From assembly GCA_963837735.1 (NCBI GenBank), contig CAWIOM010000001.1, positions 1 through 64,000 of the forward strand: a stretch of 64,000 bases of DNA, given 5' to 3'. The stretch is from VRUE01 sp963837735 (GTDB lineage: Bacteria; Actinomycetota; Thermoleophilia; Solirubrobacterales; 70-9). Within the stretch, counting starts at the first letter, position 1, and every line of letters begins with the position of its first letter. A program made the position numbers and the translations under genes. Below, piece after piece: positions 41,818-50,698 of this stretch. Under the pieces are notes generated by a model. That model was not told the DNA's origin. It ran no database searches and saw only the letters and a list, made by a program, of their open reading frames with translations.

Positions 41818-42486
41818 TCAGGCGAGGTAGAAGTAGAGCGCGTAGAGCAGGTCGACCGCCGGGCTGGACGTATGAACGGTCACCTCGGGCGGCACCTGGA
41901 GAAGCTGCTCGGAGTAGTTGAAGATGATCTTCACGCCGGCCTCGACGAGGCGGTCGGCGACGGCCTGGGCGGCCTCGGCGGGAACGGCGAGGACGCCGAC
42001 GACGATCTCCTGCTCGGCGACCACCGACTCCAGCTCCGAGAAATCACGGACCCTGAGGGCGCCGACCTCCTTGCCGACGACCGAGGGCTCGACGTCGAAC
42101 ATCGCGACAACCTGGAAGCCGTGGTCGGCGAAGACGTCGGAGCTGGCGATCGCCTGGCCGAGGTTGCCGGCGCCGAAAAGGGCGATGTTGTGCTGGCCCG
42201 AGGTGCGCAGGATCTTGCGGATCTCCGCGACCAGCGACTCGACGTTGTAGCCGACGCCCCGCTTGCCGAACTTGCCGAAGCCCGAGAGGTCGCGTCGGAT
42301 CTGGGTCGGGTTGATGTGGGTGTGCTCGGAGAGTTCCTGCGAGGAGATCGTGTCGCGGCCCATCTTGCGAGCCTGGGTCAGCACCTGCAGGTAACGGGAC
42401 AATCGCGCCGCGACGCCGAGCGAGAGCCGCTCGCCGTCGACGATCAGGTCCTCCCCCGATTGCTCCTCGATCGTCTCCTCCATCAT
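41818..42486 (-). CDS. rex: Redox-sensing transcriptional repressor Rex
   Basis: 222 aa. Winged helix ~20-75: LSRYLQVLTQARKMGRDTIS, then HTHINPTQIRRDLSGFGKFG, the Rex recognition helix. The NADH Rossmann domain has IALFGAGNLGQAIASS and MFDVEPS; the dimer tail ends SSPAVDLLYALYFYLA. Senses the NADH/NAD+ ratio and represses respiratory or fermentative genes. ATG overlaps the upstream glutaredoxin-like stop (TGATGATG). No Rex operator was recognised by eye nearby. Confidence 0.9.
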   Translation of the reverse strand: MMEETIEEQSGEDLIVDGERLSLGVAARLSRYLQVLTQARKMGRDTISSQELSEHTHINPTQIRRDLSGFGKFGKRGVGYNVESLVAEIRKILRTSGQHNIALFGAGNLGQAIASSDVFADHGFQVVAMFDVEPSVVGKEVGALRVRDFSELESVVAEQEIVVGVLAVPAEAAQAVADRLVEAGVKIIFNYSEQLLQVPPEVTVHTSSPAVDLLYALYFYLA

Positions 42487-42733
42487 CAGGCGCCAACAGT
42501 ATCGAGCCGGGCGCGAAGCTCGGTTGCGTCCAGGCTAAGTTCGGAGACGACCACGCCGTCGACCTCGACGACCGGGATCTTCTCCAGCATCCTCCGCATC
42601 AGGAGCTCGTCGCTCTCGATGTCCACCTCGTGCAGCTCGAAGCTGTGGCCGCCCTCCCCGCGTACGGCGACGATTTCCGCGATCGCCTCCTCGCAGAGGT
42701 GACATCCGGGCCGCGAGTAAACGACGACCCGCG

Positions 42734-42737
<4 letters not shown>
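42486..42737 (-). CDS. Glutaredoxin-like (DUF836) protein
   Basis: 83 aa: VVVYSRPGCHLCEEAIAEI holds the CxxC at about residues 12-15, and EKIPVVEVDGVVVSELSLD carries the cis-Pro. A thiol-disulfide oxidoreductase or small iron-sulfur scaffold. It overlaps tsaD by 4 bp upstream and rex by 3 bp downstream, so redox sensing (Rex) and this thiol protein are expressed with the t6A genes. Confidence 0.8.
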
Positions 42738-43727
<990 letters not shown>

Positions 43728-43740
<13 letters not shown>

Positions 43741-44202
43741 ATGATCAGCGCGTCCTCGCCGTTGTCCTGGTAGTAGCGGGGACGAACTCCGGCCGATCGG
43801 AAGCCGAGGCCCTCGTACATCGCGATCGCGTCGCGATTGGAGACCCTCACCTCGAGGGTGATCGGCAGGCCCGAGCCTCCGCCGGTCTCCTCCAGCAGGC
43901 GGTCGGATGAGGCGGCTGGCGACGCCGGCGCGGCGCCGGTCGGGTGAGACGGCGACGTTCATCAGGTGCCAGACCTGGTCGTAGCGGCAGCAGACCAGAT
44001 AGCCGAGCAGCTGCTCGCCGTCGGTGGCCGCCAGGCAGACGCCGGACGGCTTGGAGAGCTCGAGCACGAACATCGCCAGCGACCAGGGTGCCGGGAACGA
44101 GCGGCGCTCGATCGAGATCACCGAGGGCAGGTCGCCGTAGGCGAGCCGGCGGACCGTCGGATCCGCCGCCTCAGCCTGTCTTCTGGGAATTGTCTCGCTC
44201 AC
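43728..44202 (-). CDS. rimI: Ribosomal protein alanine N-acetyltransferase RimI-like (one frameshift)
   Basis: ~158 codons: VRRLAYGDLPSVISIERRSF, PWSLAMFVLELSKPSGVCLA, HLMNVAVSPDRRRAGVASRL, and after one extra base near 43905 RLLEETGGGSGLPITLEVRV, NRDAIAMYEGLGF, RPRYYQDNGEDALIMWLD. These are the GNAT motifs A/B of RimI-type enzymes, which often sit between tsaB and tsaD as here. It overlaps tsaB by 32 bp and tsaD by 13 bp. Confidence 0.8.
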
Positions 44203-44881
44203 GCCACCGCTCCGCGTCGGGAGGCCTCAGGTAGATCGGGGCGAGTGCCTCGCCCGGCCCGGTCGCGTCCCCTGCCGCCGCGAGGGCGCAGACGCTGCGG
44301 GCGGCGACGCGGTGCACGGCGTCCTCGTCGCCCGGCACCTCGACTCCGCGATCCTCCAGCTCATCTCGAAATCGTACCGCCCCCGACCCCACGGCCAGCG
44401 GCGGCTCGGGCAGTTCGGCGAGGCGGCCGCCGAGCTCGGCCGGATCGCCGACCCAGGGCCCCCAGAGACGCCCGCCCGGAGGCGCGTAGAGAGCGGCGAA
44501 GACCTCGCCGCGGCGCGCGTCGAGGACGGCAAGCCGGTGGCGCCCGGCCGCGGCACCTGCGGCGATGCCGAGCGCCAGGGCGTCGAGCGTGCAGACGCCG
44601 GTCGCCCGCAGACCCGTGCTCGCGGCCAGAGCCCTGGCGCTGGCGAGGCCGATCCGCAGGCCGGTGAAGGAGCCGGGCCCGAGTCCGACGGCGATGCCGC
44701 CGACCTCGTCCCAGCCGCCGCAGGAGCCGGCGGCCCGCTCGACCTCCTCGAGCAGGCGCGTCGTGTGGCCGGGGCTGCCGTCGGCCGAGAGGCCGAGCAG
44801 CGACTCGTAGAGGACCTCGCCGCCGCGCGCCGCGCAGACGGCGGTGTCCTCGGTGGCGGTGTCGAACCCGATCAGGGTCAG
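44171..44881 (-). CDS. tsaB: t6A protein TsaB, apparent CTG start
   Basis: 236 codons without frameshift: LTLIGFDTATEDTAVCAARG, GHTTRLLEEVERAAGSCGGW, GIAVGLGPGSFTGLRIGLAS, ALAASTGLRATGVCTLDALA, RLAVLDARRGEVFAALYAPP, LAPIYLRPPDAERWRE. These are the ASKHA-like TsaB motifs in order, and the length is right. The reading begins with CTG, 1 bp after the upstream stop (44883-44885); no ATG, GTG or TTG precedes the conserved strand, so it is missed by ordinary gene callers. Works with TsaD and TsaE. Translational coupling to the upstream gene may help the weak start. Confidence 0.82.
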   Translation of the reverse strand: MTLIGFDTATEDTAVCAARGGEVLYESLLGLSADGSPGHTTRLLEEVERAAGSCGGWDEVGGIAVGLGPGSFTGLRIGLASARALAASTGLRATGVCTLDALALGIAAGAAAGRHRLAVLDARRGEVFAALYAPPGGRLWGPWVGDPAELGGRLAELPEPPLAVGSGAVRFRDELEDRGVEVPGDEDAVHRVAARSVCALAAAGDATGPGEALAPIYLRPPDAERWRERDNSQKTG

Positions 44882-44882
44882 G

Positions 44883-45260
44883 TCAGTTGGGGACCCGGAA
44901 GGCGAAGGACCCGACCTTCTTTCCTTCGACGAACCAGCTGACGACGTGCCTGCCGGGGATGTTCGACGTGATCTTGTTCACGTAGAGGGTTCCCTGGACC
45001 GCTTCTTGTTTGTCTGCGCAGAGCGGCTTGGCTTTTTTCGGGAACTTGACGCAGACGGTGTAGAAGACCGTCGCGCCGTTGCTTTTGAAGAAGGCGCCCT
45101 TCTTGCGCTTCTTCTGGCAGAGGTGCGCCGGTTTCGCGTTCTGAGAGACGCCGCAGGCGACGTAGTGCTTGTACGCGCTCGCACTCGCCGAAGCCGGGGC
45201 CACGGCCAGCAGAGCCGCTCCGGCAGCCGAGATGGCGATCAGCTTCTTCAGTCCCTTCAT
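44883..45260 (-). CDS. Small secreted protein inside the t6A operon, unknown
   Basis: 125 aa from ATG 45260 (GGGAGG about 13 nt upstream). Signal peptide KGLKKLIAISAAGAALLAVA, then PASASA and cleavage before the mature chain. Mature part: YKHYVACGVSQNAKPAHLC, KKGAFFKSNGATVFYTVCV, KPLCADKQEA, VVSWFVEGKKVGSFAFRV, with four Cys (likely two disulfides). Looks like a small extracellular beta domain. It separates tsaE from tsaB on the same strand, an odd place for an exported protein. Confidence 0.7.
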   Translation of the reverse strand: MKGLKKLIAISAAGAALLAVAPASASASAYKHYVACGVSQNAKPAHLCQKKRKKGAFFKSNGATVFYTVCVKFPKKAKPLCADKQEAVQGTLYVNKITSNIPGRHVVSWFVEGKKVGSFAFRVPN

Positions 45261-45352
45261 GTGCGGCAGGTCCTCCCTTGCTCTCTCGAAAGTTTCAGCG
45301 GCGATGCTACACCGCCCTATTTGAACACGCTCCGGCGCGGCTGGATGCGGCG

Positions 45353-45784
45353 TCAGGCGCCGCTCGGCGCAAAATCGAGCTCTATTTCGCGGCTCTCGCC
45401 ACCGCCGTGACGGATGCTGACGGCGAGCGCGGCCTGCGGCAGCCGGCCGCCGGCGGCCGCCGGCCACTCGACGAAGGCGATCGCGGCCGGCGAGAGGTAG
45501 TCGTCGAGCAGCGCCGGATCCTCGTCCTCGAGGCCGCCGAGCCGGTAGAGGTCGAGATGGGAGACCCAGATCCCGGCGCCGCGATATCGCTGCCCGATCG
45601 TGAAGGTCGGCGAGGTGACGGGCTCCTCGACCCCGAGGGCCCGGCAGGCACCCCGGACCAGGGTGGTCTTGCCCGCGCCGAGGTCGCCCGAGACGATGAC
45701 GGCGGCACCAGGCTCGAGGGCGGCTGCGATCCGCGCCCCGAGAGCTTCTGTCTCCTCGGCCGACTTGGTGACCAAGCGCTCCAT
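45353..45784 (-). CDS. tsaE: t6A ATPase TsaE
   Basis: 143 aa. Walker A VIVSGDLGAGKTTLVRGACR, then VTSPTFTIGQRY and HLDLYRLGGLEDEDPALLDD, IAFVEWP (Walker B-like) are complete TsaE motifs. Energises the TsaB-TsaD complex. It follows the uracil-DNA glycosylase gene by 8 bp and is 92 bp upstream of the secreted-protein gene, so the t6A genes span one minus-strand run. Confidence 0.88.
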   Translation of the reverse strand: MERLVTKSAEETEALGARIAAALEPGAAVIVSGDLGAGKTTLVRGACRALGVEEPVTSPTFTIGQRYRGAGIWVSHLDLYRLGGLEDEDPALLDDYLSPAAIAFVEWPAAAGGRLPQAALAVSIRHGGGESREIELDFAPSGA

Positions 45785-45792
45785 CGGCGTCC

Positions 45793-46485
45793 CTAGCCGA
45801 ACATGTCGAGCTGGTCGGCGGGCGGCGGCGGAGTCGTGCCGCCCTCGCCCTCCTGGGCCAGCTCGGCGACTTCGTCGGCGCCTGGGGCCGGTGCCGGGGG
45901 CGGGCCGGCGAGGAGGTCCGGGATCGTCGCGAAGTCCCCCCTCAGGGTCTCCTTGACAGCGGGGGTGCGGAGGGCCGCGGCCGGGTGGAACAGCGGCAGG
46001 AGGAAGACGCTGCGGCCGCCCAGCTCGTGGACCTGCGGCGTGCCGCGCACCTTGGTGATCCCGGCCGGGTTGCCGCTCAGCAGCTTGGTCGCGAAATTGC
46101 CCAGGGTGCAGACGACCCTGGGCTCGATCAGCCGCACCTGCTCGAACAGATACGGCCGGCAGGCTTCGATCTCGAGCGGTTGGGGATCGCGGTTCCCCGG
46201 CGGCCGAGACTTGAGCACGTTGGCGATGAAGACGTCCTCTCGCGAGAGCCCGATCTCTTCCAGCATCTGGTTGAGGAGCTGGCCGGCCCGGCCGACGAAG
46301 GGCAACCCCTGGCGATCCTCCTCGGCGCCTGGCGCCTCGCCGACGAACATCAGGCCGGCGTCGGCGTTGCCGGCGCCGAAGACCGCCTTCGTGCGAGTCT
46401 CGTGAAGCGGGCATCTCTCGCACCGCTGGACCTCCTTGAAGAGATCGACCAGCGCCCCGCGCCGGTCCTCGGCCGTCGCGCTCAA
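45793..46485 (-). CDS. Family 4 uracil-DNA glycosylase (Fe-S type)
   Basis: 230 aa from TTG 46485, overlapping the FmdB stop as TTGA. CERCPLHETRTKAVFG holds the first cluster Cys pair, GLMFVGEAPGAEEDRQGLPF is the uracil pocket and water-activating motif, and ACRPYLFEQVRLIEPRVVCT supplies further Cys. LPLFHPAAALR is the conserved His loop. The C-terminus is Pro-rich with no known role. Removes uracil from DNA; Fe-S cluster predicted. Confidence 0.85.
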   Translation of the reverse strand: MSATAEDRRGALVDLFKEVQRCERCPLHETRTKAVFGAGNADAGLMFVGEAPGAEEDRQGLPFVGRAGQLLNQMLEEIGLSREDVFIANVLKSRPPGNRDPQPLEIEACRPYLFEQVRLIEPRVVCTLGNFATKLLSGNPAGITKVRGTPQVHELGGRSVFLLPLFHPAAALRTPAVKETLRGDFATIPDLLAGPPPAPAPGADEVAELAQEGEGGTTPPPPADQLDMFG

Positions 46486-46742
46486 GGCTGTTGTCCCTTC
46501 GCCCGTTTCGCCTGGTCTCGGGCGAGGCGCTCCCGGTGTCCGGCTTCCTTCTCTCGCCGCCGCGATTCGTCGGAGCGGACCTTCGCCCCCTTCGGCTGGC
46601 GCGGGGTCGGGGCGAAGCTCGAGATCAGCCGCCGCACCCGCACGGACCCACACTGCGGACAGGGCGGCGCCGCTCCCTCGGCGGAAACCAGCTCGTCAAA
46701 GCGGCTCCCGCACTGCTCGCACTCGAATTCGTAGATCGGCAT
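46482..46742 (-). CDS. FmdB-family zinc-ribbon protein
   Basis: 86 aa from ATG 46742: MPIYEFECEQCGSRFDELVS, then PPCPQCGSVRVRRLIS supplies the two CxxC pairs, and a charged helical tail follows (RSDESRRREKEAGHRERLAR). FmdB proteins are putative regulatory zinc ribbons; function poorly known. First gene of the minus run through udg and the t6A genes; divergent from panC, 103 bp apart. Confidence 0.8.
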   Translation of the reverse strand: MPIYEFECEQCGSRFDELVSAEGAAPPCPQCGSVRVRRLISSFAPTPRQPKGAKVRSDESRRREKEAGHRERLARDQAKRAKGQQP

Positions 46743-46813
46743 CGGCGGCCGGGCCGATTCTAGAAGTCTCACGGACCAATGCCGAAACCTCGCGGATATC
46801 CCCCCTCTCTGCC

Positions 46814-46819
46814 TATACT
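46814..46819 (+). promoter_or_regulatory. Candidate -10 box of the panCDB operon
   Basis: TATACT stands out in a pyrimidine-rich stretch (CTGCCTATACTTGTT) 26 bp before the panC ATG (46846). The predicted start of transcription leaves a leader of about 20 nt containing CGAAGGG. No clear -35 element. Confidence 0.4.
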
Positions 46820-46845
46820 TGTTGCTCGGCCGTGACCCGAAGGGC

Positions 46846-47760
46846 ATGGACCTCATGAACCTCTCACCGAGCATCAACTCGCATGCGCCCCGGAGCGCGA
46901 CCCTCGTCCGCGCCAGGGACGAGCTGCGCGCCGCGCTGGCTCCGGCACGGGCCGCCGGCCGCTCGATCGGGCTGGTGCCGACGATGGGCTTCCTGCACGA
47001 GGGTCACCTCTCGTTGCTGCGCGCCGCCCGCGAGGAGTGCGATGTCGTCGTCATGAGCCTCTTCGTCAACCCGACCCAGTTCGGCCCAGGAGAGGACCTC
47101 GACCGATACCCGCGCGATGAGGAGCGCGACGCCCGTCTCGCCGCCGAGGCCGGCGTCGACCTTGTTTACGCGCCCCCGGTCGAGGAGGTCTATCCGCAGG
47201 GCTTCGCGACCGCGGTCGAGGTCGACGAGAGCCTGACCGAGGTCCTCGACGGCGACCCGGCGCGGCGTGGGCCCGAGCACTTCCGCGGCGTGACGACCGT
47301 CGTCGCCAAGCTCTTCAACACCGTCGGCCCGGACGTCGCCTATTTCGGCCAGAAGGACGCCCAGCAGCTGGCCGTCATCCGGCGCATGGCCCGTGACCTC
47401 GAGATGCCGGTCCGGGTGGAGGGCCTGCCGACCGTGCGCGAGGAGGACGGGCTGGCGATGAGCTCGCGTAATTCGTACCTGGAGCCCGACGAGCGGGAGC
47501 GCGCAACGGCTCTCTCCCGGGCCCTGCTCATCGCGCAGGCGCGCGCCCGAGAGGAGTCGCTCGCCGCCGCGATCGCGGCGGCCCGCACCGAGCTCGAGGC
47601 GGCGGGGATCGAGCCCGAGTACCTGGAGGCCCGCGACCCCGACGACCTCACCCCGATCGCCGAGCTCAACGGCGGCCCGGTACTGCTGGCGGTCGCCGCC
47701 AAGTTCGGCCGGGCGCGTCTCATCGACAACGTCCTGATCAAACCGAAAAACAAGACTTGA
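46846..47760 (+). CDS. panC: Pantothenate synthetase
   Basis: About 304 aa; ATGs at 46846 and 46855 are both usable (GAAGGG 10 nt before the second). VPTMGFLHEGHLSLLRAARE (HIGH-like), VVMSLFVNPTQFGPGEDLDR, DGDPARRGPEHFRGVTTVVA, AYFGQKDAQQLAVIRRMARD and LAMSSRNSYLEPDER (KMSKS-like) are all intact. Joins pantoate and beta-alanine using ATP. First gene of panC-panD-panB. Confidence 0.92.
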   Translation: MDLMNLSPSINSHAPRSATLVRARDELRAALAPARAAGRSIGLVPTMGFLHEGHLSLLRAAREECDVVVMSLFVNPTQFGPGEDLDRYPRDEERDARLAAEAGVDLVYAPPVEEVYPQGFATAVEVDESLTEVLDGDPARRGPEHFRGVTTVVAKLFNTVGPDVAYFGQKDAQQLAVIRRMARDLEMPVRVEGLPTVREEDGLAMSSRNSYLEPDERERATALSRALLIAQARAREESLAAAIAAARTELEAAGIEPEYLEARDPDDLTPIAELNGGPVLLAVAAKFGRARLIDNVLIKPKNKT

Positions 47761-47788
47761 CGCGCGTCACGACCGAGAAGAGGAGCCA

Positions 47789-48184
47789 ATGCAGAGGCAG
47801 ATGCTGAAGTCAAAGATCCACCGGGCGACGGTTACCGATTGCGATGTCGACTACATCGGCAGCATCACCGTCGACACCGAGCTGATGGCCCAGGCCGACC
47901 TGATCACCAACGAGCAGGTCCACGTCTGGGACATCGACAACGGGTCCCGCTTCGTCACCTACGTGATCGACGGCGAGGCCGGCTCGGGGACGATCCAGGT
48001 CAACGGCGCGGCCGCGCACCTGACCCGCCCCGGACACAAGATCATCGTCGCCTCCTTTGCCGCCTACGACGAGAGCGATCTCGAGGCCTACTCGCCGGTG
48101 GTCGTCCACGTCGACGACCGGAACAGGGCGATCGCCGTCGACAGCCACCCGGAGGTCCTTCTCACCCCGGAGGCGGTCTCGTGA
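47789..48184 (+). CDS. panD: Aspartate 1-decarboxylase (self-processed pyruvoyl enzyme)
   Basis: 131 aa. Gly24-Ser25 in VDYIGSITVD is the self-cleavage site that makes the pyruvoyl cofactor; KIHRATVTD and NGAAAHLTRPGHKIIVASFA are further active-site motifs. Makes beta-alanine for panC. GAGGAG lies upstream of ATG. Its stop overlaps the panB start as GTGA. Confidence 0.92.
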   Translation: MQRQMLKSKIHRATVTDCDVDYIGSITVDTELMAQADLITNEQVHVWDIDNGSRFVTYVIDGEAGSGTIQVNGAAAHLTRPGHKIIVASFAAYDESDLEAYSPVVVHVDDRNRAIAVDSHPEVLLTPEAVS

Positions 48185-49113
48185 GCTCGGGCGCACGCTC
48201 CCATACCGCTCCCCCCTCCGATCGCCGGCCCGTCGGCCTGCCCCGACTCGCGGAGATGAAGGCGGCGGGGGAGCCGATCGCGATGATCACCGCCTACGAC
48301 TATCCCTCGGCGCAGGTCGCCGAGGAGGCCGGCGTCGACATGGTTCTGGTCGGCGACTCGGCGGCGATGGTCGTGCTCGGCTATCCGGGCACGGAGCCGG
48401 TCTCGATGGACGAGATGATCGTCCTCGGCAAGGCCGTACGCCGCGGCCTGACGACCCCGCTGATGGTCGGCGACATGCCGATGGGCAGCTACGAGGCCAG
48501 CAACGAGCTCGCCGTCGCCAACGCCCAGCGGCTGGTCAAGGAGACCGGCTGCCAGGTGGTCAAGGTCGAGGCCGCCGGCACCTCGGTCGAGCGGGCGCGG
48601 GCGATCGTCAACTCGGGCATCCCCGTCATGGGGCACGTCGGCCTCACCCCGCAGACCGCGACGGCGCTCGGCGGCTACAGGGCCCAGGGCAAGACCGCCG
48701 TGGCGGCGATCAAGCTCTGCGAGGATGCGCTCGCCCTGCAATCGGTCGGCTGTTTCTCGATCGTCTTCGAGGCGGTTCCGGCCGCGGTCACCGAGATGAT
48801 CGTCGAGAAGCTGGAGATCCCTTCGATCGGGATCGGCGCCGGGCCATCGACCTCGGGCCAGGTGCTCGTCTTCCACGACCTGCTCGGGATAACCACCGGC
48901 CGGATGGCGAAATTCGTCAAGCGCTATGCCGACATCCACGACCAGATGGTCGCCGGCGTCGGCACCTACGTGGAGGAGGTCCGCACGCACCACTTCCCGG
49001 AGCCGGACCACGTCTACGGGGTCGAGCCCGCCGAGCTCGCCGAGCTGCGGCGCTACCTCGACCAGGAGAGCCTCACCTCACAGAAGGCCTGGGACTGGGA
49101 GCCCCTCTCCTAG
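48181..49113 (+). CDS. panB: Ketopantoate hydroxymethyltransferase
   Basis: 310 aa from GTG 48181. IAMITAYDYPSAQVAEEAGV, MVLVGDSAAMVVLGYPGTEP, VGDMPMGSYEAS, VKVEAAGTSVERARAIVNSG, PVMGHVGLTPQ and SIGIGAGPSTSGQVLVFHDL follow the PanB barrel including metal Asp and catalytic Glu. Converts 2-oxoisovalerate and methylene-THF to ketopantoate. No panE/ilvC is seen. It abuts the convergent cyclase gene with no gap (49113/49114). Confidence 0.92.
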   Translation: MSSGARSHTAPPSDRRPVGLPRLAEMKAAGEPIAMITAYDYPSAQVAEEAGVDMVLVGDSAAMVVLGYPGTEPVSMDEMIVLGKAVRRGLTTPLMVGDMPMGSYEASNELAVANAQRLVKETGCQVVKVEAAGTSVERARAIVNSGIPVMGHVGLTPQTATALGGYRAQGKTAVAAIKLCEDALALQSVGCFSIVFEAVPAAVTEMIVEKLEIPSIGIGAGPSTSGQVLVFHDLLGITTGRMAKFVKRYADIHDQMVAGVGTYVEEVRTHHFPEPDHVYGVEPAELAELRRYLDQESLTSQKAWDWEPLS

Positions 49114-50017
49114 TTACGAGCCAGAAAGTTTCGCAGGGGTACCCGAGCCCCAGGTCGTCACCCGGTAGACGACCTGGGGCTCGCTCTTTCCCTTAAGGCT
49201 GAGCTCCTCCCGCCGGCCGAGGGGCGCGGGCAGGCCCTCCGCGACCCGCTCCGAGATGACGATCTCGCCGCCGGCCGCCTGGCCCTGCAGCCGGGAAGCG
49301 GTGTTGACGACGTCACCGACCGCGGTGAAGTCGTAGAGCGCCCGCTCGCCGATGTTGCCGACGAAGGCCTCGCCCTCGTCGATGCCTATGCCCAGCTCGA
49401 CGAAGGGGCCGTCGGCACTGCCGTAGCCGACGGCGCGGAGCAGACTCGCGCCCGTGCTCGACCATCATCCCCGGGACCTCCTCGTGCTCGACTCGGCGCA
49501 GTACATCGGGGAGATAGAGCGCCATCACCTCGTCGCCGATCAGCTTGTCGATTATCGCGTTCGGGAAGAGCACGGCCTCGGCGCAGCGGTAGAAGCGCCG
49601 CAGAATCTTCGAGACCTGCTCGGGGTCGGAGCCCTCGCTGGCCGCCGTGAAGCCGCGCAGGTCGGCGAAGAGGACGCCGGTGTGCATCTTCATCCCGCCC
49701 GGCGGGGAGGTCTCCACGCAGGTCGAGCAGACCGTCGGATTCTTGCGCGAAGGCCTATACCCGAGCGGCCCCACGATGAAGCGCCCGAACCCCGCGAACG
49801 GGGCTCCACAGCGGCCGCAGCGAGGGCTGCTCGGCAACGCCCGCCAGATGCGCTGGACCGCGCGCCCGACCGGGCCTTCGCCGACCGCGTAGACGGCCGC
49901 CCAGTCCTCGGAGCTGAGCGGCTCTCCCCCGCCACGGCCGGCGGCCTTGCGCATCTGGTGAAGCGCTTTGCGCTGCCAGAACGTCAGCTTGACCTGCTCC
50001 GGAGGAGATTCGGACAT
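49114..50017 (-). CDS. Zinc-binding class III adenylate/guanylate cyclase (one frameshift)
   Basis: About 300 codons. A Cys cluster (CGRCG ... CSTC, residues ~67-103) is followed by a cyclase domain: GVLFADLRGFTAASEGSDPE, IIDKLIGDEVMALYLPD, and after one extra base near 49449 LLRAVGYGSADGPFVELGIG, DEGEAFVGNIGERALYDFTA, GDVVNTASRLQGQAAGGEI. Metal Asp pair, Lys, Asn and Arg are all present, so unlike the 5-8 kb protein this one should be active. The C-terminus reads LKGKSEPQVVYRV. Soluble. It converges with panB. Confidence 0.8.
49145..49182 (+). terminator. Strong hairpin after panB, inside the convergent cyclase gene
   Basis: GAGCCCCAGGTCGTC (49145-49159) pairs perfectly with GACGACCTGGGGCTC (49168-49182) over an 8-nt loop, followed on the plus strand by GCTCTTTCCCTT. 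It begins 32 bp after the panB stop and lies within the last codons of the minus-strand cyclase (SEPQVVYRVTTWGSG). A likely terminator of the pan operon that also encodes protein on the other strand. Confidence 0.65.
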
Positions 50018-50043
50018 CTCGCCCGATACTACGCCGACCCGCC

Positions 50044-50631
50044 CTACCGCTCAGGAAGCGGGCCGGTGATCGGCCGCGCCGGGGCGCCGGCGGCGATCGT
50101 CCCCGCCGGCAGGTCCCTGGTGACGACGGAGTTGGCCCCGATCACGCAGCGGTCGCCGATCGTCACACCGCTGGTGACGACGCAGTTGACGCCGAACCAG
50201 CAGTTCGATCCGATCCGGACCGGGCCCTTCGAGGTGAAGCCCTGGCGGGTGACCGGTACGTCCGGGTCGTCGTGGCGATGCTCGGCGTCGCCGACGAAGC
50301 AGCCGTTGGCGAACATCGTGTGGTCGCCGATGCGCACCTCGCCCTGTGCCGCGATCATCGTGTTGCGGTTGAGGAAGCACTCCTCGCCGATCTCGATCCG
50401 GGCCTCGGGAGCGAGGGTCAGCCAGCAGCCCGGCTCGAGCAGCGTGCCCTCGCCGATCGTCAGGCGGCCCTCGTCGAGCGCCTCCAGCAGCTCGCCCTCG
50501 ACCGGGTTGCGGACGAAGAAGCCGCCGCGGGCCGCGTGCCGGGCGATCCGCCAGCGGCGCAGGGGGCGATGGTTGCGCTCATACCAGCGCCGCTTTGCCC
50601 ACCACAAACGCCAACCGCGCATCTCGGCCAC
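50044..50631 (-). CDS. Left-handed beta-helix acyltransferase
   Basis: 195 aa. Hexapeptide turns are clear: IGEGTLLEPGCWLTLAPEAR, IGEECFLNRNTMIAAQGEVR, IGDHTMFANGCFVGDAEH, IGSNCWFGVNCVVTSGVTIG and IGANSVVTRDLPAGTIAAGA PA. An Arg/Trp-rich N-terminal helix may bind membrane or acyl donor. Typical for O-acetyl- or acyltransferases acting on sugars. It lies 26 bp upstream of the cyclase start on the same strand; substrate unknown. Confidence 0.8.
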   Translation of the reverse strand: MAEMRGWRLWWAKRRWYERNHRPLRRWRIARHAARGGFFVRNPVEGELLEALDEGRLTIGEGTLLEPGCWLTLAPEARIEIGEECFLNRNTMIAAQGEVRIGDHTMFANGCFVGDAEHRHDDPDVPVTRQGFTSKGPVRIGSNCWFGVNCVVTSGVTIGDRCVIGANSVVTRDLPAGTIAAGAPARPITGPLPER

Positions 50632-50698
50632 CGCACTAGCTTTCCAGAGCGCCCGGGGATAGGGTCGGCTCGCAAATCCGCCGGACTAGGAGAGGGCG

